Positions 5,253-6,285 of a stretch of 6,285 bases of DNA are shown in pieces. The notes below the pieces were generated by a model that was not told the origin of the DNA, did no database searches, and was given only the letters and a program-made list of their open reading frames with translations. The DNA comes from an uncultured Caulobacteraceae bacterium (GTDB lineage: Bacteria; Pseudomonadota; Alphaproteobacteria; Caulobacterales; Caulobacteraceae): positions 1 through 6,285 of the forward strand of contig CAMLRH010000154.1 of assembly GCA_946482375.1 (NCBI GenBank), read 5' to 3'. The first letter of the stretch is position 1; each line of letters begins with the position of its first letter. The translations under genes and the position numbers were made by a program.

Positions 5253-5464
5253 CGTCTCCACAAATCGTCGGAGTGAGGACTTGGGAGCGCTCTCGGGCGC
5301 TTAAGGGTCTCTCCGGCAGAGCGCGCGGATCCGAGGGGGCCGCGCGGGGGGCAGGAACCTAGCGTCTTCTACAACACCGCCGGGCTGGAGAGCCCGTTCC
5401 GCTCAGAGCCTAAGGACCGCCGCGTCAATGCCGGCGGGACGGGGCCAACAGGTCAGAGCCAATA
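5253..5464 (+). ncRNA. Structured leader or possible small RNA before the DUF4167 gene
   Basis: No gene is credible in the 229 bp between prmC and the DUF4167 start. The stretch holds several GC-rich hairpins in series: AGCGC/GCGCT (5286-5301), a 7-bp stem CGCGCGG/CCGCGCG (5322-5328 with 5340-5346), a 6-bp stem CGGGCT/AGCCCG with a GGAG tetraloop (5381-5396), and CCGCCG/CGGCGG with a 9-nt loop (5417-5437). TCAGAGCC occurs twice exactly 50 nt apart (5403-5410 and 5453-5460), the second copy ending 4 nt before the start codon. It fits no RNA family I can recognise: it lacks the conserved SRP RNA, RNase P RNA and tmRNA signatures. It could be a 5' leader that controls DUF4167 expression, a separate small RNA, or simply GC-rich spacer. 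None of the hairpins is followed by a T-tract, so an intrinsic terminator is unlikely. Confidence 0.4.
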
Positions 5465-6285
5465 ATGAGAGATTTCAAGGGCATGAAGCGTCAGCGTGGC
5501 CGCAATCGCGGCGGCGGCGGAGGCAAGCCTCAGCACAATGCAAACCGCGCCTTCGAGTCGAACGGCCCGGACGGCGTCAAGGTTCGCGGCGCCGCCCAGG
5601 CCATCTTCGAGCGCTACCAGCAGCTCGCCCGCGACGCCGCCTCTTCAGGCGACCGCGTGCTCGCCGAGAACTACCTCCAGCACGCCGAACACTATTTCCG
5701 CACCCTGCGCGCCATGCAGCCGCAGCGTCCGGTCTCCGAAATCTACGGCCGCGACCAGTACTCCTCCGGCTTCGATATCGACTTCGAGGCCGAGCCGACC
5801 GAGGAAGGCCCTGTCGAACAGTCCGGCGAAGGCGCGGGTGAGGAAGGCGGCGAGGGCGGCGAAGGCCAGCGCGACGACCGCCAGCGCGATGATCGCCAGC
5901 AGCGCGACCGCTACGAGAACCGCGACCGCCAACGTGATGACCGTCAACGTGACGACCGCCAACGGGATGATCGCCAGCGCGACGACCGCCAGCGGGATGA
6001 CCGCCAGCGTGACGACCGTCCGCGCGACGGCGAGCAGCGCCGCGAGGGCGAAAGTCGCCGCGACCGCTTCGACCGCCGCGACCGCTGGCGCGACCGCGAT
6101 GACCGCCAGCGCGGCGAGCGTGGCGACCAGCCCCGCGAACAGGCCGCCGAGCAGGCTCCCGCGCCTGCCCCGGTCGAACAGAACTCCCCGGTTTTGCGCA
6201 GCGAGGACGGCGAAGTGAGCCACGCTCCGGCCTTCCTCGGCCGCGCCGCCGAAGCGCCCCGCGAACCCGCCGAGGAAGCCGCCCC
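5465..6285 (+). CDS. DUF4167 domain protein with QRDDR repeats (3' partial)
   Basis: The frame is open from the ATG at 5465 to the window end (273 codons) with no stop. The basic, glycine-rich N-terminus MKRQRGRNRGGGGGKP (7-22) precedes the DUF4167 core (about 36-85: DGVKVRGAAQAIFERYQQLARDA, then SGDRVLAENYLQHAEHYFRTL), which identifies the family. An acidic Gly/Glu stretch (107-134) follows, then an Arg/Asp-rich region (135-219) with two QRDDR units (135-144), an interruption, and six perfect tandem QRDDR units (156-185). A Pro/Ala/Glu-rich tail includes APAFLGRA (254-261). Beyond the core it looks disordered. The function is unknown; the Arg/Gly-rich start and RD repeats suggest RNA binding (inference). 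The upstream sequence has no strong Shine-Dalgarno; a GAG 8 nt before 5465 and the leading MRDFKG favour this ATG, but ATG 5483 (residue 7) is possible. It follows prmC at 229 bp and may have its own promoter. Confidence 0.88.
   Translation, partial: MRDFKGMKRQRGRNRGGGGGKPQHNANRAFESNGPDGVKVRGAAQAIFERYQQLARDAASSGDRVLAENYLQHAEHYFRTLRAMQPQRPVSEIYGRDQYSSGFDIDFEAEPTEEGPVEQSGEGAGEEGGEGGEGQRDDRQRDDRQQRDRYENRDRQRDDRQRDDRQRDDRQRDDRQRDDRQRDDRPRDGEQRREGESRRDRFDRRDRWRDRDDRQRGERGDQPREQAAEQAPAPAPVEQNSPVLRSEDGEVSHAPAFLGRAAEAPREPAEEAA
5930..6019 (+). repeat. Six tandem 15-bp units coding QRDDR
   Basis: Six in-frame 15-bp units, each coding Gln-Arg-Asp-Asp-Arg with no amino-acid change. The DNA varies only at third positions (CAA/CAG, CGT/CGC/CGG, GAT/GAC), so nearly every unit differs in nucleotides. 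Two more units lie at 5867-5896 before an interruption. The pattern suggests old duplications kept at the protein level rather than a fresh slippage tract. Confidence 0.9.

Noticed and set aside
5250..5276. Eight-codon open frame (MRLHKSSE) at the start of the DUF4167 leader
   Set aside because: The ATG would lie at or before the predicted transcription start, and there is no ribosome binding site.
5368..5375. TCTACAAC as a second -10 (7 of 8 to GCTANAWC)
   Set aside because: There is no TTG-type -35 at 10-17 bp upstream.
5253..5464. SRP RNA, RNase P RNA or tmRNA in the prmC-DUF4167 gap
   Set aside because: The conserved signatures (for example the SRP GGAAG loop context or the RNase P GAGGAAAGTC motif) are absent.
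5930..6019. CRISPR-like tandem array
   Set aside because: The units are 15 bp, directly adjacent with no spacers, and in frame within a coding gene.
5428..6218. Other plus-strand frames over the DUF4167 region (5428-5841 and 5496-6218)
   Set aside because: They are out of frame with the DUF4167 core and consist of Arg/Pro-rich or Ser/Thr/Ala-rich low-complexity sequence without family motifs.
5645..6223. Minus-strand 192-codon frame that looks like a very hydrophobic membrane protein
   Set aside because: Its Val/Ala/Leu repeats are just the antisense reading of the Arg/Asp-rich repeats of the DUF4167 gene. There is no membrane-protein family pattern.

Overview
This is high-GC DNA (roughly 65-70% in most genes) from an alphaproteobacterium, most likely Caulobacterales (Caulobacter, Phenylobacterium or Brevundimonas type). 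Three things point there: a DUF4167 protein, a family known essentially from Alphaproteobacteria, directly after prmC; dispersed palindromic intergenic repeats of the kind seen in such genomes; and an exact match to the Caulobacter housekeeping -10 consensus GCTANAWC. The lineage is an inference from these signs, not a database result.

Layout, left to right. (1) The 3' part of rodA (+), the SEDS peptidoglycan polymerase of the elongation machinery; its first ~30-40 codons lie before the window. (2) A 150-bp element made of two inverted copies of a ~55-bp palindromic repeat (1042-1191), lying between convergent genes. (3) A two-gene minus-strand unit: a soluble epoxide hydrolase (3213 to 2215), then a proline iminopeptidase (2187 to 1195), both alpha/beta hydrolases, 27 bp apart. 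(4) A 249-bp divergent intergenic region holding a second pair of inverted palindromic repeats and a related single unit. (5) A plus-strand YjdN/PhnB-like VOC protein (3463-3915) and a small DUF1493, acyl-carrier-protein-like protein (3950-4282), whose lower GC (~58%) makes it look foreign. (6) prmC (4366-5235), which methylates class I release factors. (7) A 229-bp non-coding stretch with a promoter candidate and several strong hairpins. (8) The 5' part of a DUF4167 gene (5465 to the window end, still open) with a run of six perfect QRDDR repeats.

The genes do not form one pathway. RodA builds cell wall, PrmC matures translation termination, the two hydrolases are general catabolic or detoxifying enzymes, and the VOC and DUF1493 proteins have no assigned role. 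There is no CRISPR array, transposase, tRNA or rRNA gene in the window. I see no convincing new multi-gene system. The items most worth following up are the REP-like element with compensatory stem changes, the DUF1493 protein lacking the carrier serine, and the structured leader before the DUF4167 gene.
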